Assembly (NCBI GenBank): GCA_964630775.1
Contig: CAZVYY010000011.1
Location: 45,589 to 109,588 of the forward strand
DNA from: Anaeroglomus sp964630775
GTDB taxonomy: Bacteria; Planctomycetota; Phycisphaerae; Sedimentisphaerales; Anaerohalosphaeraceae
Direction of reading: 5' to 3'
DNA: 64,000 nucleotides
The position numbers and the translations under genes are program-made. Positions 16,133-25,190 of this stretch are shown here, one piece after another. The notes beneath the pieces are model-generated. The model saw only the letters and a program-made list of their open reading frames with translations. It made no database searches and was not told the origin of the DNA. Numbering within the stretch: the first letter of the stretch is position 1; every line of letters begins with the position of its first letter.

Positions 16133-17143
16133 ATGGTTTTTGGAAGACAGCATTTGACCCGGCCGCTGTACGCGGTGATGGTATGTATGGCGGCAGTCCT
16201 CGCAGGATGTCATGGCCCTGTGCAGCGAAGTGAGAACCTGCTGATTGTCAATTTCGAAGAGGGCAAAGTCCTTCGCTACCAGATGACATCCAGTCGGGAT
16301 GTAACGATAGAACTGACCGGCTCGACGACCGGCAGCAAGCAGGGCCAGCCGCAGAAAATGACCGAATCGATGGAACTGACGATGGCGTACAAGCCCGTCA
16401 AGGTGGATCCATTCGGACTGACGCGGATCGAATGCACCTTTGAGGCGGTCAAGGTTAATCGCAGCTCGTTCAGCGGCCGCGGCGGCACCAGCTCGGATGC
16501 GATGGAAAGCCTTCAGGGCAAGACCTTTATCCTGGAGCTGTCACCGAGCGGTCAAATCGAGGACTTCAGCCAACTGGAGCAACTGCTGCTGGACACCGGC
16601 AAGGCGGCGTTTGATACCGCACGCAATGATTTGCGGGTCAAGAATCCGGATATGATTTATGATTTTGTCGCCCTGCAATGGTATTTGTGGGATTCGATTT
16701 CCTCGGTGCCGAATCCGCTGGATGGGGTCAAGCCGGGGATGACCTGGACGAATACGCAGTTGATTGCCTGGCCGGTGCCGATTCCGAATCCGCCCTGCCG
16801 GGTGACAACCTTCAAGCTGGATTCGGTACTCGATGAGAACGAACAGAAAAAGGCCGTGATTGCCAGCACCTATAGGCTCAGCGATACAACCGTGGCGAAC
16901 TTTCCCAAGCCCTACGAAGGCACATTCCAGATGCGCGGGCTGTTCGGCTTTTTGCGGGATTATAAATTCCAGTCGCTGGAAGGCGAAGGCAAGCAGGTGT
17001 TTAACCTGAGCACCGGCACCGTGGAAAGCGACACCCAGAAGTATCTGCTGAAGACCACGGCTTCGTTTCTGCTGCCGCTGGGAGATTCCGTGCCGCATGT
17101 GGTCATCGAGCAGACCCTGCGGATTCAGAAGCTGGAACCATAA
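16133..17143 (+). CDS. Lipoprotein related in layout to the upstream gene
   Basis: 336 residues. Lipobox LAGC near residue 25, then a beta-rich body (LRYQMTSSRDVTIELTG, TFILELSPSGQIEDFSQLEQ, VFNLSTGTVESDTQKYLLKT). The 'LSPSGQI' and 'STGTVES' segments parallel 'ISPEGKV' and 'PADGTVSEY' in the upstream lipoprotein, supporting a shared fold. AGAAAGGA precedes the ATG. It lies 30 bp after the first lipoprotein and 19 bp before the HIT gene, so it is probably co-transcribed. The function is unknown; envelope location is likely. Confidence 0.62.
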   Translation: MVFGRQHLTRPLYAVMVCMAAVLAGCHGPVQRSENLLIVNFEEGKVLRYQMTSSRDVTIELTGSTTGSKQGQPQKMTESMELTMAYKPVKVDPFGLTRIECTFEAVKVNRSSFSGRGGTSSDAMESLQGKTFILELSPSGQIEDFSQLEQLLLDTGKAAFDTARNDLRVKNPDMIYDFVALQWYLWDSISSVPNPLDGVKPGMTWTNTQLIAWPVPIPNPPCRVTTFKLDSVLDENEQKKAVIASTYRLSDTTVANFPKPYEGTFQMRGLFGFLRDYKFQSLEGEGKQVFNLSTGTVESDTQKYLLKTTASFLLPLGDSVPHVVIEQTLRIQKLEP

Positions 17144-17162
17144 ATCGGGGATGGAGGAGACG

Positions 17163-17672
17163 ATGGAACGCAACAACCTGTGGGCCCCATGGCGGATCAA
17201 ATACATTCAGGGGCTGTCCCAGAAAAGTCCGTGTTTTTTGTGTGATTATATCGCCTCGCCGCAGGAGGATGCACAGAATTTTGTGCTGTGGCGGACGTCG
17301 GATGCGGTGGTGGTGTTCAACCGATTTCCGTACAATAACGGCCACCTGCTGATTGCCCCAATGCGGCATATCGGATCGATGGAGCAGGCGACGGAGTCGG
17401 AGCTGCTGTCGATGATGCGACTGATTCGCGACAGCCAGAAGCTGCTGTCGGCGGCGATTCAGCCGCACGGATTCAATGTGGGGATGAATTTCGGCCGGTG
17501 TGCGGGGGCGGGACTGCCGGACCACATGCACATTCACGTGGTGCCGCGATGGAACGGGGACACCAATTTCATGCACGTTTGCAGCGATACGGATGTCATC
17601 AGCCAGAGCATGACCGACCTGTACGCCCTGCTGCTGGAACAAAGCCGTCAACTTCAATTACCCGGGGTATAA
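17163..17672 (+). CDS. HIT-family nucleotide hydrolase/phosphorylase
   Basis: 169 residues. The histidine triad reads HMHIHVVPRW (about residues 121-130). Upstream are the family features CFLCDYIASPQED, VVFNRFPYNNGHLLIAP and GFNVGMNFGRCAGAGLPDH. This longer HIT form with an N-terminal Cys pair (CFLC) resembles the Ap4A phosphorylase/hydrolase-like branch. The start ATG at 17163 follows GGAGG with a five-base gap. The TAA ends one base before the dgt start codon, so the two genes are translated together. Confidence 0.88.
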   Translation: MERNNLWAPWRIKYIQGLSQKSPCFLCDYIASPQEDAQNFVLWRTSDAVVVFNRFPYNNGHLLIAPMRHIGSMEQATESELLSMMRLIRDSQKLLSAAIQPHGFNVGMNFGRCAGAGLPDHMHIHVVPRWNGDTNFMHVCSDTDVISQSMTDLYALLLEQSRQLQLPGV

Positions 17673-17673
17673 C

Positions 17674-18753
17674 ATGCCCTGCACTCTTGCCCCATACGCC
17701 GTCACAGAACATAACAGCCGGGGCAGGCAATTCCCGGAAAAGCCTCACCGGTATCGTGCCGACTTTGAGCGCGACCGCGACCGGATCATTCACTGCGCGG
17801 CGTTTCGTCGGCTGGAGGGAAAGACGCAGGTCTTCACCACGGGCCTGAACGACCAGTACCGGACCCGCATGACACACAGTATTGAAGTCGCCCAGATCGG
17901 GCGGACGATTGCGCGGGTGCTGAATCTCAATGAAAGCCTGACGGAGGCGATCTGCCTTGCCCATGATCTGGGGCACAGCCCCTTCGGCCATGCGGGAGAA
18001 GCGGTACTCAACGAACTGACCGCCGATGTCGGCGGATTTGAACACAACCGGCAATCGCTGCGGATTGTGGATTTTCTGGAGCATCCGTATCCGGCGTTTG
18101 CGGGATTAAATTTGATGTATGAAACGCGGATGGCGCTGGCCAAGCATCAAAGCCCCTATGATAAACCCGACGGATCGGCGGAGGCCATTTGTCTGGAGGG
18201 GCGGATTGCCGATGTCGCCGACCGCATTGCGTATAACTGCCATGACCTGGAAGACGGCCTGCGTTCGCGGCTGCTGAATGAAGAGCAGCTCCGGGGAGTG
18301 GTGTTGTATGAGGAGGCCTGCCGTACGGTCGGGGCTGACCGGATTGACGATATTGTCATCCGGCGGACGCGGATTTCCAAGGCCATTCTGGATTACCTGG
18401 CGATTGATGCCATCGAGACCAGCAGACAGCTTCTGGACAAGCATCGGATTCAGTCGCTGGAAGATGTCTATGGCTGCCCGGTACGGCTGATTGACTTGTC
18501 GGCGGAGGCGGAAGCCAAACTGCGCGAGCTGGAACGGTTTCTCTATACGAATCTGTATTATCATCCGATGATTGCCGGACAGGCCCAGTCCATCCGCGGA
18601 TGGCTGACCCGGCTGTTCGAGAAATACAGCACCAGGCCGGAGCGGATGCCGCATTATTATCAGCACATGATTGCCGCGGAAGGCCTGAAGCGGATTGTCT
18701 GCGATTATGTGTCCGGGATGACGGACCGCTATGCGATGAGTATGCAGGAGTGA
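17674..18753 (+). CDS. dgt: dGTP triphosphohydrolase-like HD protein
   Basis: 359 residues. HD-superfamily dNTP triphosphohydrolase signatures: FERDRDRIIHCAAFRRLEGK, TRMTHSIEVAQIGRTIAR, AICLAHDLGHSPFGHAGE (metal-binding HD pair) and FEHNRQSLRIVDFLE, then IADVADRIAYNCHDLEDGL with the fourth ligand. The length fits the shorter dGTPase-like class (type 2) rather than the 500-residue E. coli Dgt, so the true substrate may be other dNTPs. It follows the HIT gene directly. Confidence 0.9.
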   Translation: MPCTLAPYAVTEHNSRGRQFPEKPHRYRADFERDRDRIIHCAAFRRLEGKTQVFTTGLNDQYRTRMTHSIEVAQIGRTIARVLNLNESLTEAICLAHDLGHSPFGHAGEAVLNELTADVGGFEHNRQSLRIVDFLEHPYPAFAGLNLMYETRMALAKHQSPYDKPDGSAEAICLEGRIADVADRIAYNCHDLEDGLRSRLLNEEQLRGVVLYEEACRTVGADRIDDIVIRRTRISKAILDYLAIDAIETSRQLLDKHRIQSLEDVYGCPVRLIDLSAEAEAKLRELERFLYTNLYYHPMIAGQAQSIRGWLTRLFEKYSTRPERMPHYYQHMIAAEGLKRIVCDYVSGMTDRYAMSMQE

Positions 18754-18763
18754 GTCGCCGGAT

Positions 18764-19516
18764 ATGGACCGACAAGAACCAGACTTGACCCTCGATGCCC
18801 TTGCCGCCCGGCTGGAAGACTGCCCGCTGCCAGCGGGCCTGAGACGGACCCTGCGGCAGGGGATTGTCCGCAGACTGATTGGCTGGCTGCAAAGCGGGCG
18901 TATCGATTCTGTGACGGCTCGGTTTATCGACCAGCACCCTGCATGGTTTCTGGCCCATCTGCCGTTGCGGCTATTGCCGGCGCGCTGGCATCGTTTTGTG
19001 TGCGATCCCCGGCAGTTGACCCGGCATATCGGGTGCCGGCTTCGGCTGCTTGGGCGACAGTTTGCCGGGATAGCCGCACAACAATCACCCCAGCAGAGCC
19101 GGTATCTGCATATACCTGTGGTCGTGGGGCTGATTTGGGCCTTTCTCATCGGCCTGCATCAGGTGCATTATCAGCGGATTGGCACGATGCCGTCATGGAA
19201 TAATTTGTGGTACCTGAAAAGTCTCTGGGCGATGACAGCGCCGCTGCTGTGCGGAGGATTGATCGCGGGATTTGCGGGAGGTATGCGATTATTCAAGAAA
19301 ATCAGGATGGCAATGCTGGGGGGATTTACGGCGGCGATGGTTTACAGTATCGGGGCGTTTTATCTTGAAAAGACCTGGCGGCAGGATTATATGCCGCCTC
19401 TGGCTGCACCGCTGGTAATCAGGCTGCTTGTCTTTATTCCGCTGTCGGGATTGTCAGCCGCGATGTTCGAGTATATTTTGTTTATTTTGCGATCCAAGGC
19501 GGGAAAGGATTTCTGA
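18764..19516 (+). CDS. Integral membrane protein, hypothetical
   Basis: 250 residues. The N-terminal 110 residues are soluble and Arg/Leu rich (LEDCPLPAGLRRTLRQGIV). They are followed by about four membrane helices: VVVGLIWAFLIGLHQVHY, AMTAPLLCGGLIAGFAGGM, a weaker MLGGFTAAMVYSIGAFYL, and VIRLLVFIPLSGLSAAMFEYI. I recognise no family. Its last base (A of TGA) is shared with the ATG of the pgpA-uppP fusion, so the two are translationally coupled; a role linked to membrane lipid metabolism is an inference from that. Confidence 0.6.
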   Translation: MDRQEPDLTLDALAARLEDCPLPAGLRRTLRQGIVRRLIGWLQSGRIDSVTARFIDQHPAWFLAHLPLRLLPARWHRFVCDPRQLTRHIGCRLRLLGRQFAGIAAQQSPQQSRYLHIPVVVGLIWAFLIGLHQVHYQRIGTMPSWNNLWYLKSLWAMTAPLLCGGLIAGFAGGMRLFKKIRMAMLGGFTAAMVYSIGAFYLEKTWRQDYMPPLAAPLVIRLLVFIPLSGLSAAMFEYILFILRSKAGKDF

Positions 19517-20844
19517 TGAATCGATTATGGACAAGCGGTTTGGGGCTGGGGCTGTTGCCGGGAGCGCCGGGGACGTGGGGATCGCTGCTTCCGGCGGTGG
19601 TCTTTATGACAGCTGGGATTTTGTTCGGACCCGCAGCGGCGATCTGGGCGATGGCGGCTCTGCTTGGGGCGGGATGCGTGGTTTCGGTGGTATGCTCGCC
19701 TTCGGTAATTGCACAAACGGGTCGAACAGACCCGGGGCAGATTGTCAGCGATGAAGTCGCGGGGCAGGCCCTGGCATTGCTGCTGGCGCAGTTGGTTGCA
19801 CCGCTTGATTTCTGCTGGATGTCGGCGTTTCTGTTTGGTTTGTTTCGGCTCTTCGATATCGTCAAGCCCTGGCCGTGCAAAAAGCTGGAAAAACTGCCGG
19901 CCGGCTGGGGAATTCTGGCCGATGATCTTGCGGCGGGACTGTGGGCGGCGGGTGTCTGGATTGCCGGGCGAACACTGGCTTACTGGAATGGTCTGCCGCA
20001 GGAAGAAGCCGCGATGACGGCTGCGTCCACGATCCTGCTGGGGGCCGTTCAGGGATTGACTGAGTTTTTGCCGGTGTCGTCGGAAGGTCATCTGGTTTTG
20101 TTTCAGCATCTGCTGCCGGGCATGGATGCAGAAAATCCGCAGATGATTGTATTTGACCTGGCGCTGCATCTGGGGACTGTCTTGTCTATTCTGATTGTGT
20201 TTCGTAAAACCATCGCCCGATTTTTTACCGGGCTTGCATCATCGTTCAAATCCGGATTGAAACCGGCAGAACTGATTCAGAAAAAGGCCCCGGTGCGACT
20301 GGCCATTCTGGGGATTGTTGCGACTATCGCCACCGGAGTCCTGTATATTCTTTTTGATGATTTGCTGGAATCAGGACGCGGGATGTTCGGGCTTGGGTTC
20401 TGGTGGGTGGTGTCGGCGATGTTTCTTTTCGGGGCCGATTTTCGCAAAGGCCATATTGGTCTCAAACGGTTTGGATTCGGGGCGGCGGTTCTGATCGGGC
20501 TGGCACAGGGGTTGGCGATTTTGCCGAGTGTGTCCCGCAGCGGATCGACCATCTGTACGGCCATTCTGCTGGGAATCCGTCCGCGATGGGCGGTGGAATT
20601 CAGCTTTTTGATTTCCATTCCGGCTATCCTGGGAGGGGCTGTAATCAAAGCCATTCAAAACATTGACTATCTGAATGGCGGCAATTTTGCTGTCATGCCC
20701 ACTCTGGCCGGAATGATTGCTTCCTGTATCGTCGGGATATTTGCATTAAAGATACTGATTGCAGTGTCACGGAAACGAAACCTGAAAATCTTCGCCCTGT
20801 ATTGTCTGATTCTGGCGATCATGACTTTTGTGTCTTTGCTGTAG
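19516..20844 (+). CDS. Fused phosphatidylglycerophosphatase A / undecaprenyl-diphosphatase
   Basis: One continuous frame of 442 residues holds two enzymes. Residues 1-160 are PgpA: LGLGLLPGAPGTWGSLLP, then DPGQIVSDEVAGQ, FRLFDIVKPWPCKKLE and PAGWGILADDLAAG. Residues about 167-442 are UppP/BacA: GAVQGLTEFLPVSSEGHLVL, LHLGTVLSIL, and the second active-site motif SVSRSGSTI, with about eight membrane helices in total. Each half is of normal length. PgpA dephosphorylates phosphatidylglycerol phosphate; UppP recycles undecaprenyl pyrophosphate. Both act on membrane lipid phosphates. An internal ATG at residue 167 (nucleotide 20014) could also allow separate translation of UppP. uppS and cdsA lie just downstream. 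Confidence 0.9.
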   Translation: MNRLWTSGLGLGLLPGAPGTWGSLLPAVVFMTAGILFGPAAAIWAMAALLGAGCVVSVVCSPSVIAQTGRTDPGQIVSDEVAGQALALLLAQLVAPLDFCWMSAFLFGLFRLFDIVKPWPCKKLEKLPAGWGILADDLAAGLWAAGVWIAGRTLAYWNGLPQEEAAMTAASTILLGAVQGLTEFLPVSSEGHLVLFQHLLPGMDAENPQMIVFDLALHLGTVLSILIVFRKTIARFFTGLASSFKSGLKPAELIQKKAPVRLAILGIVATIATGVLYILFDDLLESGRGMFGLGFWWVVSAMFLFGADFRKGHIGLKRFGFGAAVLIGLAQGLAILPSVSRSGSTICTAILLGIRPRWAVEFSFLISIPAILGGAVIKAIQNIDYLNGGNFAVMPTLAGMIASCIVGIFALKILIAVSRKRNLKIFALYCLILAIMTFVSLL

Positions 20845-20980
20845 TATTTAGCTATTGTATATCTATATATGCTCATAATTTTAAAAACTTGCTTATCTCC
20901 ATACGAATAAATCTTGTAAAAAAGCTTAAATTGTGAGAAAATGATGTGTTGATTGTGTGATTGTTTTTGGAGATAGAAAA

Positions 20981-21733
20981 ATGACCAATAGTTTTGGGTC
21001 GTTTTGTGACGATTTTTATGTTGATTTATGCGTCAATACCCAGCTTGAGCTGCCGGCTGAGCGGGATACGGTGTTGAGTTTTTTCGAGCAGTTGCGTAAG
21101 CGGTTTCCGAATATGGTTCACTTTTCCAAGCGAGACAATGGGGAGTTTTTGCTTGAAGAAGAGAGACAAGGTCAGAAATATCGCTGGGTCAGCCTCGAAT
21201 CCGAACGTATCACCGCCGGGTGTGCAGAACCTGAAAAGCTGGGTGAGGCGTATGCGCTGCATTGCGAGGTGCTGGAACTGATGCCCTATATGCTGGGGGT
21301 CACGGCGCTGGATGTGGATTCGATTGATGTGACCTTCACGATGGATTTTGATTATCAGGGTAATCACGATGAAGTGATTGCAGAGGCCCTGCTGGCAGGT
21401 TCGAGTTTTGGGTCGCTGTTTGAAATCGGCGGGGCCAAGACCATCGGCTGCAATCCGTCGGTGATTGTGTCGCTCAGCGAGGACTTCCGCACACAGGCAC
21501 GGATCGCCGTGGAATCCCGCACGAGTGTGTATGATATGAAAAATGAGAAATTCAAACAGGATGAGCCGATCAGCCTGTACTTTACCATACGCCGCTATCC
21601 CAATCCGGCAATGTCGGCGGAGCTGATTGAATCGTATCGCCAGCAGTGCAAGCTGGGAGAGCAGTTGATGTTCGACCGGGTGCTGCCGTATTTTGTACAG
21701 CCTCTGGTCAGCGCGATTGCCCAGAGAAGATAA
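20981..21733 (+). CDS. Conserved-looking hypothetical protein, 250 residues
   Basis: Start ATG at 20981 with GGAGAT upstream. It is a soluble alpha/beta protein without signal peptide: FYVDLCVNTQLELPAERD, VLSFFEQLRKRFPNMVHFSK, then YALHCEVLELMPYMLGVTAL and a C-terminal YFTIRRYPNPAMSAELIE. I recognise no named domain. It precedes the PH-like membrane protein and purA on the same strand, separated from uppP by about 135 bp of AT-rich DNA, so it may begin a new transcript. Confidence 0.6.
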   Translation: MTNSFGSFCDDFYVDLCVNTQLELPAERDTVLSFFEQLRKRFPNMVHFSKRDNGEFLLEEERQGQKYRWVSLESERITAGCAEPEKLGEAYALHCEVLELMPYMLGVTALDVDSIDVTFTMDFDYQGNHDEVIAEALLAGSSFGSLFEIGGAKTIGCNPSVIVSLSEDFRTQARIAVESRTSVYDMKNEKFKQDEPISLYFTIRRYPNPAMSAELIESYRQQCKLGEQLMFDRVLPYFVQPLVSAIAQRR

Positions 21734-21758
21734 CGGTTATTCAGGGAAGGACTTATCA

Positions 21759-22217
21759 ATGAGCATTGAAGCACCTCTGAGCAAGTATCGTAAACACAAT
21801 TTACTGATTATCATTGCCATTCTGACCGGAGCGTCCGGGTGGTTTTATTATGACGGCCATTATCACCAGAAATTCATCCAGGAACATACGCTTGAGGACG
21901 GCAGTCCTGACAGCACGCTGTATTTCAATCAGAAAAGTCCTCCGTTCATGCTGCTTGGGGCGGCGGTGCTGGGCATTCGCCTGTGGATGATCAAAGACAA
22001 GAAAGTCGTCGCTGATGAGCAGGGTCTTCGGTATGAAAAAACATCCATCCGTTACGACCAGATTGAAAGTATTGATAAGACGCACTTTGGCACCAAAGGT
22101 TATTTCATCATATATTACACTGACGGCGGCCAGAAAAAACAGCTTCGTCTCAGTGATCGCGGCTTTGACAACCTGCCGACCGTGTTGGATCATCTCGTGG
22201 CCAAAATTACGTCATAA
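21759..22217 (+). CDS. Small membrane protein with PH-like C-terminus
   Basis: 152 residues, starting at the ATG 21759 after AGGGAAGG. Two membrane helices (NLLIIIAILTGASGWFYY and MLLGAAVLGIRLWMI) flank a short external loop (residues about 31-60). The C-terminal 80 residues (VVADEQGLRYEKTSIRYDQI, ESIDKT, GYFIIYYTDGGQKKQLRL) resemble the bacterial PH-like domain of small membrane proteins. Function unknown. It lies 25 bp before purA. Confidence 0.6.
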   Translation: MSIEAPLSKYRKHNLLIIIAILTGASGWFYYDGHYHQKFIQEHTLEDGSPDSTLYFNQKSPPFMLLGAAVLGIRLWMIKDKKVVADEQGLRYEKTSIRYDQIESIDKTHFGTKGYFIIYYTDGGQKKQLRLSDRGFDNLPTVLDHLVAKITS

Positions 22218-22242
22218 TAGATAAGGACAGACTGGATAGACA

Positions 22243-23517
22243 ATGAATTTCTGTGTAGTAGGACTTCAGTGGGGAGACGAAGGCAAGGGTAAGGTGGTTG
22301 ATATTCTTGCCGAGAAAGCGGATATTGTGGTACGTTACGGCGGCGGGGCCAATGCGGGCCATACCGTCATCATCGGCGAGACCAAATTTGCCCTGCACCT
22401 GATGCCTTCGGGCGCGGTGCGGCCCAATACGACTTGTGTGATTGGCAACGGCGTCGTGGTGGATCCGGCGGTGCTGCTGGAGGAAATTGCCGGGCTTGAG
22501 GCGAAAGCTCTGAGTCTGAAAGGCCGGCTGTGGGTCAGCGCCTGTGCCCACGTGGTGCTGGATTATCATAAACTGGAAGACCGTCTGCGGGAAGAGGCCC
22601 TCGGCGCCGGAAAAATCGGCACGACGGCTCGCGGAATCGGTCCCTGCTATGCCGACAAGACCGGACGGAGCTTTGCCGTGCGGATGGGCGATCTGCTGGA
22701 TACGGCGGCATTGAAACAAAAGCTGGAGCATATTGTCGCTTATAAAAACAAGCTGTTTTCGGCACTGTACAATGCGGCGCCGATTTCCTGCGATGAAATC
22801 TATCAGAAATGCCTGGACTACAGCAAGAAACTCGGGCCGTATATCTGCAACACGACCGAATTGCTGCACAGGGCGCTGGATGAAAAGAAAACCATTCTGT
22901 TTGAAGGCGCCCAGGGTTCGCTGCTGGATATCGATCACGGCACGTTCCCGTTTGTGACCAGTTCCAATGCCAGTGCACTGGGGCTGGGGCCCGGTTGCGG
23001 TGTGCCGCCGCAGCAGATTCAGCGTTTTATCGGCGTGGTCAAGGCCTACACCACCCGTGTCGGCAGCGGTCCGTTCCCGTCCGAACAGGATAACGCCATC
23101 GGCCAGCGCATCCGTGACAAAGGTCATGAATACGGCACCACTACCGGGCGGCCTCGCCGCTGCGGCTGGTTTGATGCGGTTGCGGTGCGATATTCGGCGG
23201 CCATCAGCGGCATCACGGATATTGCCATGATGCACCTGGATACACTGGCGGGAATCGAGGAACTCTATATCTGTCATGCTTATCAGATTGACGGCAAGAC
23301 GACCGACTTTTTCCCGGCCGATTCCAATCTGCTGACCAGGGCCCAGTGCGTCTATCAGACGGTGCCGGGCTGGAAAGAGGATTTAAGCGGCATCAGCCGG
23401 TTTGAAGACCTGCCCCGGACGGCACAAAATTACGTCAAAACTGTTGAGAAAATCATCCGGGTTCCGATCAAGATGATCGGCGTCGGCCCTCGACGGACCC
23501 AGGTTATCTATCGGTAA
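22243..23517 (+). CDS. purA: Adenylosuccinate synthetase
   Basis: 424 residues. It catalyses IMP + aspartate + GTP to adenylosuccinate, in AMP synthesis. N-terminal CVVGLQWGDEGKGKVVDILA holds the GTP P-loop and catalytic Asp; YGGGANAGHTV follows. Further signatures are GTTARGIGPCYADK, FEGAQGSLLDIDHGTFPFVT, RVGSGPFPSE and TTGRPRRCGWFD. Length is normal. The gene starts a compact run with uppS 5 bp after its end. Confidence 0.97.
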   Translation: MNFCVVGLQWGDEGKGKVVDILAEKADIVVRYGGGANAGHTVIIGETKFALHLMPSGAVRPNTTCVIGNGVVVDPAVLLEEIAGLEAKALSLKGRLWVSACAHVVLDYHKLEDRLREEALGAGKIGTTARGIGPCYADKTGRSFAVRMGDLLDTAALKQKLEHIVAYKNKLFSALYNAAPISCDEIYQKCLDYSKKLGPYICNTTELLHRALDEKKTILFEGAQGSLLDIDHGTFPFVTSSNASALGLGPGCGVPPQQIQRFIGVVKAYTTRVGSGPFPSEQDNAIGQRIRDKGHEYGTTTGRPRRCGWFDAVAVRYSAAISGITDIAMMHLDTLAGIEELYICHAYQIDGKTTDFFPADSNLLTRAQCVYQTVPGWKEDLSGISRFEDLPRTAQNYVKTVEKIIRVPIKMIGVGPRRTQVIYR

Positions 23518-23522
23518 GCACT

Positions 23523-24299
23523 GTGAACAGCGACTTCCAAAGCAAAAAAGAACACGCCGCCGGACGCCTCGGCCTGGAACCTGCGGGAATTCCGCGTCAT
23601 ATCGCCATCATCATGGACGGCAATGGACGCTGGGCCACCGAGCGCAATCTGCCGCGTTTTCGCGGGCATGAACAGGGCGCCAAGGTCGTACAGACCATCG
23701 CCCAATATTGCGTTGACAACGGGGTAGAGTTTCTGACGCTGTATTCGTTCAGCATGCAGAACTGGAAACGGCCCAAGGATGAAGTCGATTTCCTGATGCA
23801 TCTTTATGTGATTTATCTGGAAGCGATCCGTCCTCAGTTAATGGAAAACAATGCCCGGCTGATTCATCTGGGCCGGCGAGACAAGCTGCCCCAGACGGTT
23901 CTGGATGCAATTGATGAAACCATGCGCATCACCGGCACAAACACCGGGCTGACCATCGGGCTGGCGCTGAACTACGCCTCGCAAACGGAGATTGCCGATG
24001 CGGCGGCGAGCATCGCCCGCGATTGCCTGGCGGGAAAATTAAAGCCTGAAGCCATTGATGAAAAAGAATTCGCCAGGCATCTCTATACGGCGGGCTGGCC
24101 GGAAGTGGATTTGTGCATCCGTACCAGCGGGGAGATGCGCATCAGTAATTTTCTGCTGTGGCAGATGGCCTATTCGGAATTTTATGTCACCCCCACCTAC
24201 TGGCCGGATTTTACCGAAGACCTGATGGACAAAGCCATTACCGATTATTCCCGGCGAAGCCGTCGATTCGGCGACGTCAAACCCGCCAAGACTCAGTAA
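23523..24299 (+). CDS. uppS: Undecaprenyl diphosphate synthase (isoprenyl transferase)
   Basis: 258 residues, start GTG at 23523. It makes the C55 lipid carrier for cell-wall synthesis from FPP and IPP. The cis-prenyltransferase signature IAIIMDGNGRWATER is followed by RGHEQGAKVV, LTLYSFSMQNWKRPKDEV, LNYASQTEIADA and the C-terminal VDLCIRTSGEMRISNFLLWQ and YSEFYVTPTYWPDF. All substrate-binding residues expected for UppS are visible. It is followed by cdsA, as in many bacteria. Confidence 0.96.
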   Translation: MNSDFQSKKEHAAGRLGLEPAGIPRHIAIIMDGNGRWATERNLPRFRGHEQGAKVVQTIAQYCVDNGVEFLTLYSFSMQNWKRPKDEVDFLMHLYVIYLEAIRPQLMENNARLIHLGRRDKLPQTVLDAIDETMRITGTNTGLTIGLALNYASQTEIADAAASIARDCLAGKLKPEAIDEKEFARHLYTAGWPEVDLCIRTSGEMRISNFLLWQMAYSEFYVTPTYWPDFTEDLMDKAITDYSRRSRRFGDVKPAKTQ

Positions 24300-24311
24300 T
24301 TCCTGACTGCC

Positions 24312-25181
24312 ATGCTGAAATACCGTCTTATTTTCGGAACGTTGATGACCGCCCTGTTTATCGGGCTGATTCTTTTGGATGCCTGGCTGGACGGCACCCT
24401 GCTTGCAACGCAGCAGCCGGCCGCGGTTGAGGCCACGATTTTATGCGGATTGCTTTCCCTGATTGCCATTCCGGCCCAGCTTGAACTGGGCAAACTGGCT
24501 CGACAAAATGGGGCATTGATATTCACGCCAATCGCCCTGCCGGCAACGATATTGATGGCCCTGACATTCTACCTGAAACAATTCGAATTATTTTCTACCC
24601 ATATCTATACATATTATGTATTCCTTTTGCTTTCCACTGTAGTTTTGCTGAGTTTCCTGACCCAGGGAGTCCGCTTTGGGGTTCAGGGAGTACTAAAAAA
24701 TTGCTCAGCAACGGTGTTTTCGGTAATGTATCTGGGATTATTGTGCAGCTTTGTGCCGGCCATTCGAATTCACTATGGAGTCGGGGCATTTTTGATGTTT
24801 ATTTTCACCGTAAAGTGTTCTGATATAGGGGCTTACACAGCAGGCAGACTGTTTGGCAAACACAAAATGGCTCCCTCGATTTCGCCGGGCAAGACCTGGG
24901 AGGGTCTGGGGGGGGCGGTAGTCTTTGCCGCGGTAACGGGCTTCTGTTTTTCCCATTTTTGTGGTATAATGCCTTCGTTGGCCGGCCTTTTGTTTGGAGC
25001 ACTCTTTGCCGTACTCGGGCAAATGGGAGATTTGGCCGAGTCGATGCTCAAACGGGATGCAACGGTCAAAGATTCCGCAAGCCTGATACCGGGCTTTGGC
25101 GGAGTCCTGGACGTAATTGATTCACCGCTGGCGACCGCACCAGCGGCGTTTGTCTATTTCTGGTTATGCTGCGGCATCTAA
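24312..25181 (+). CDS. cdsA: Phosphatidate cytidylyltransferase
   Basis: 289 residues with about eight membrane helices. It forms CDP-diacylglycerol from phosphatidate and CTP. The C-terminal family signature is split: FTVKCSDIGAYTAGRLFG, then KMAPSISPGKTWEGLGGAVV, and at the end VKDSASLIPGFGGVLDVIDS. The metal-binding DIGAY and GVLDVIDS motifs are both intact. The usual downstream dxr and rseP genes are absent; phoH follows instead. Confidence 0.95.
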   Translation: MLKYRLIFGTLMTALFIGLILLDAWLDGTLLATQQPAAVEATILCGLLSLIAIPAQLELGKLARQNGALIFTPIALPATILMALTFYLKQFELFSTHIYTYYVFLLLSTVVLLSFLTQGVRFGVQGVLKNCSATVFSVMYLGLLCSFVPAIRIHYGVGAFLMFIFTVKCSDIGAYTAGRLFGKHKMAPSISPGKTWEGLGGAVVFAAVTGFCFSHFCGIMPSLAGLLFGALFAVLGQMGDLAESMLKRDATVKDSASLIPGFGGVLDVIDSPLATAPAAFVYFWLCCGI

Positions 25182-25190
25182 GGATTCAAG

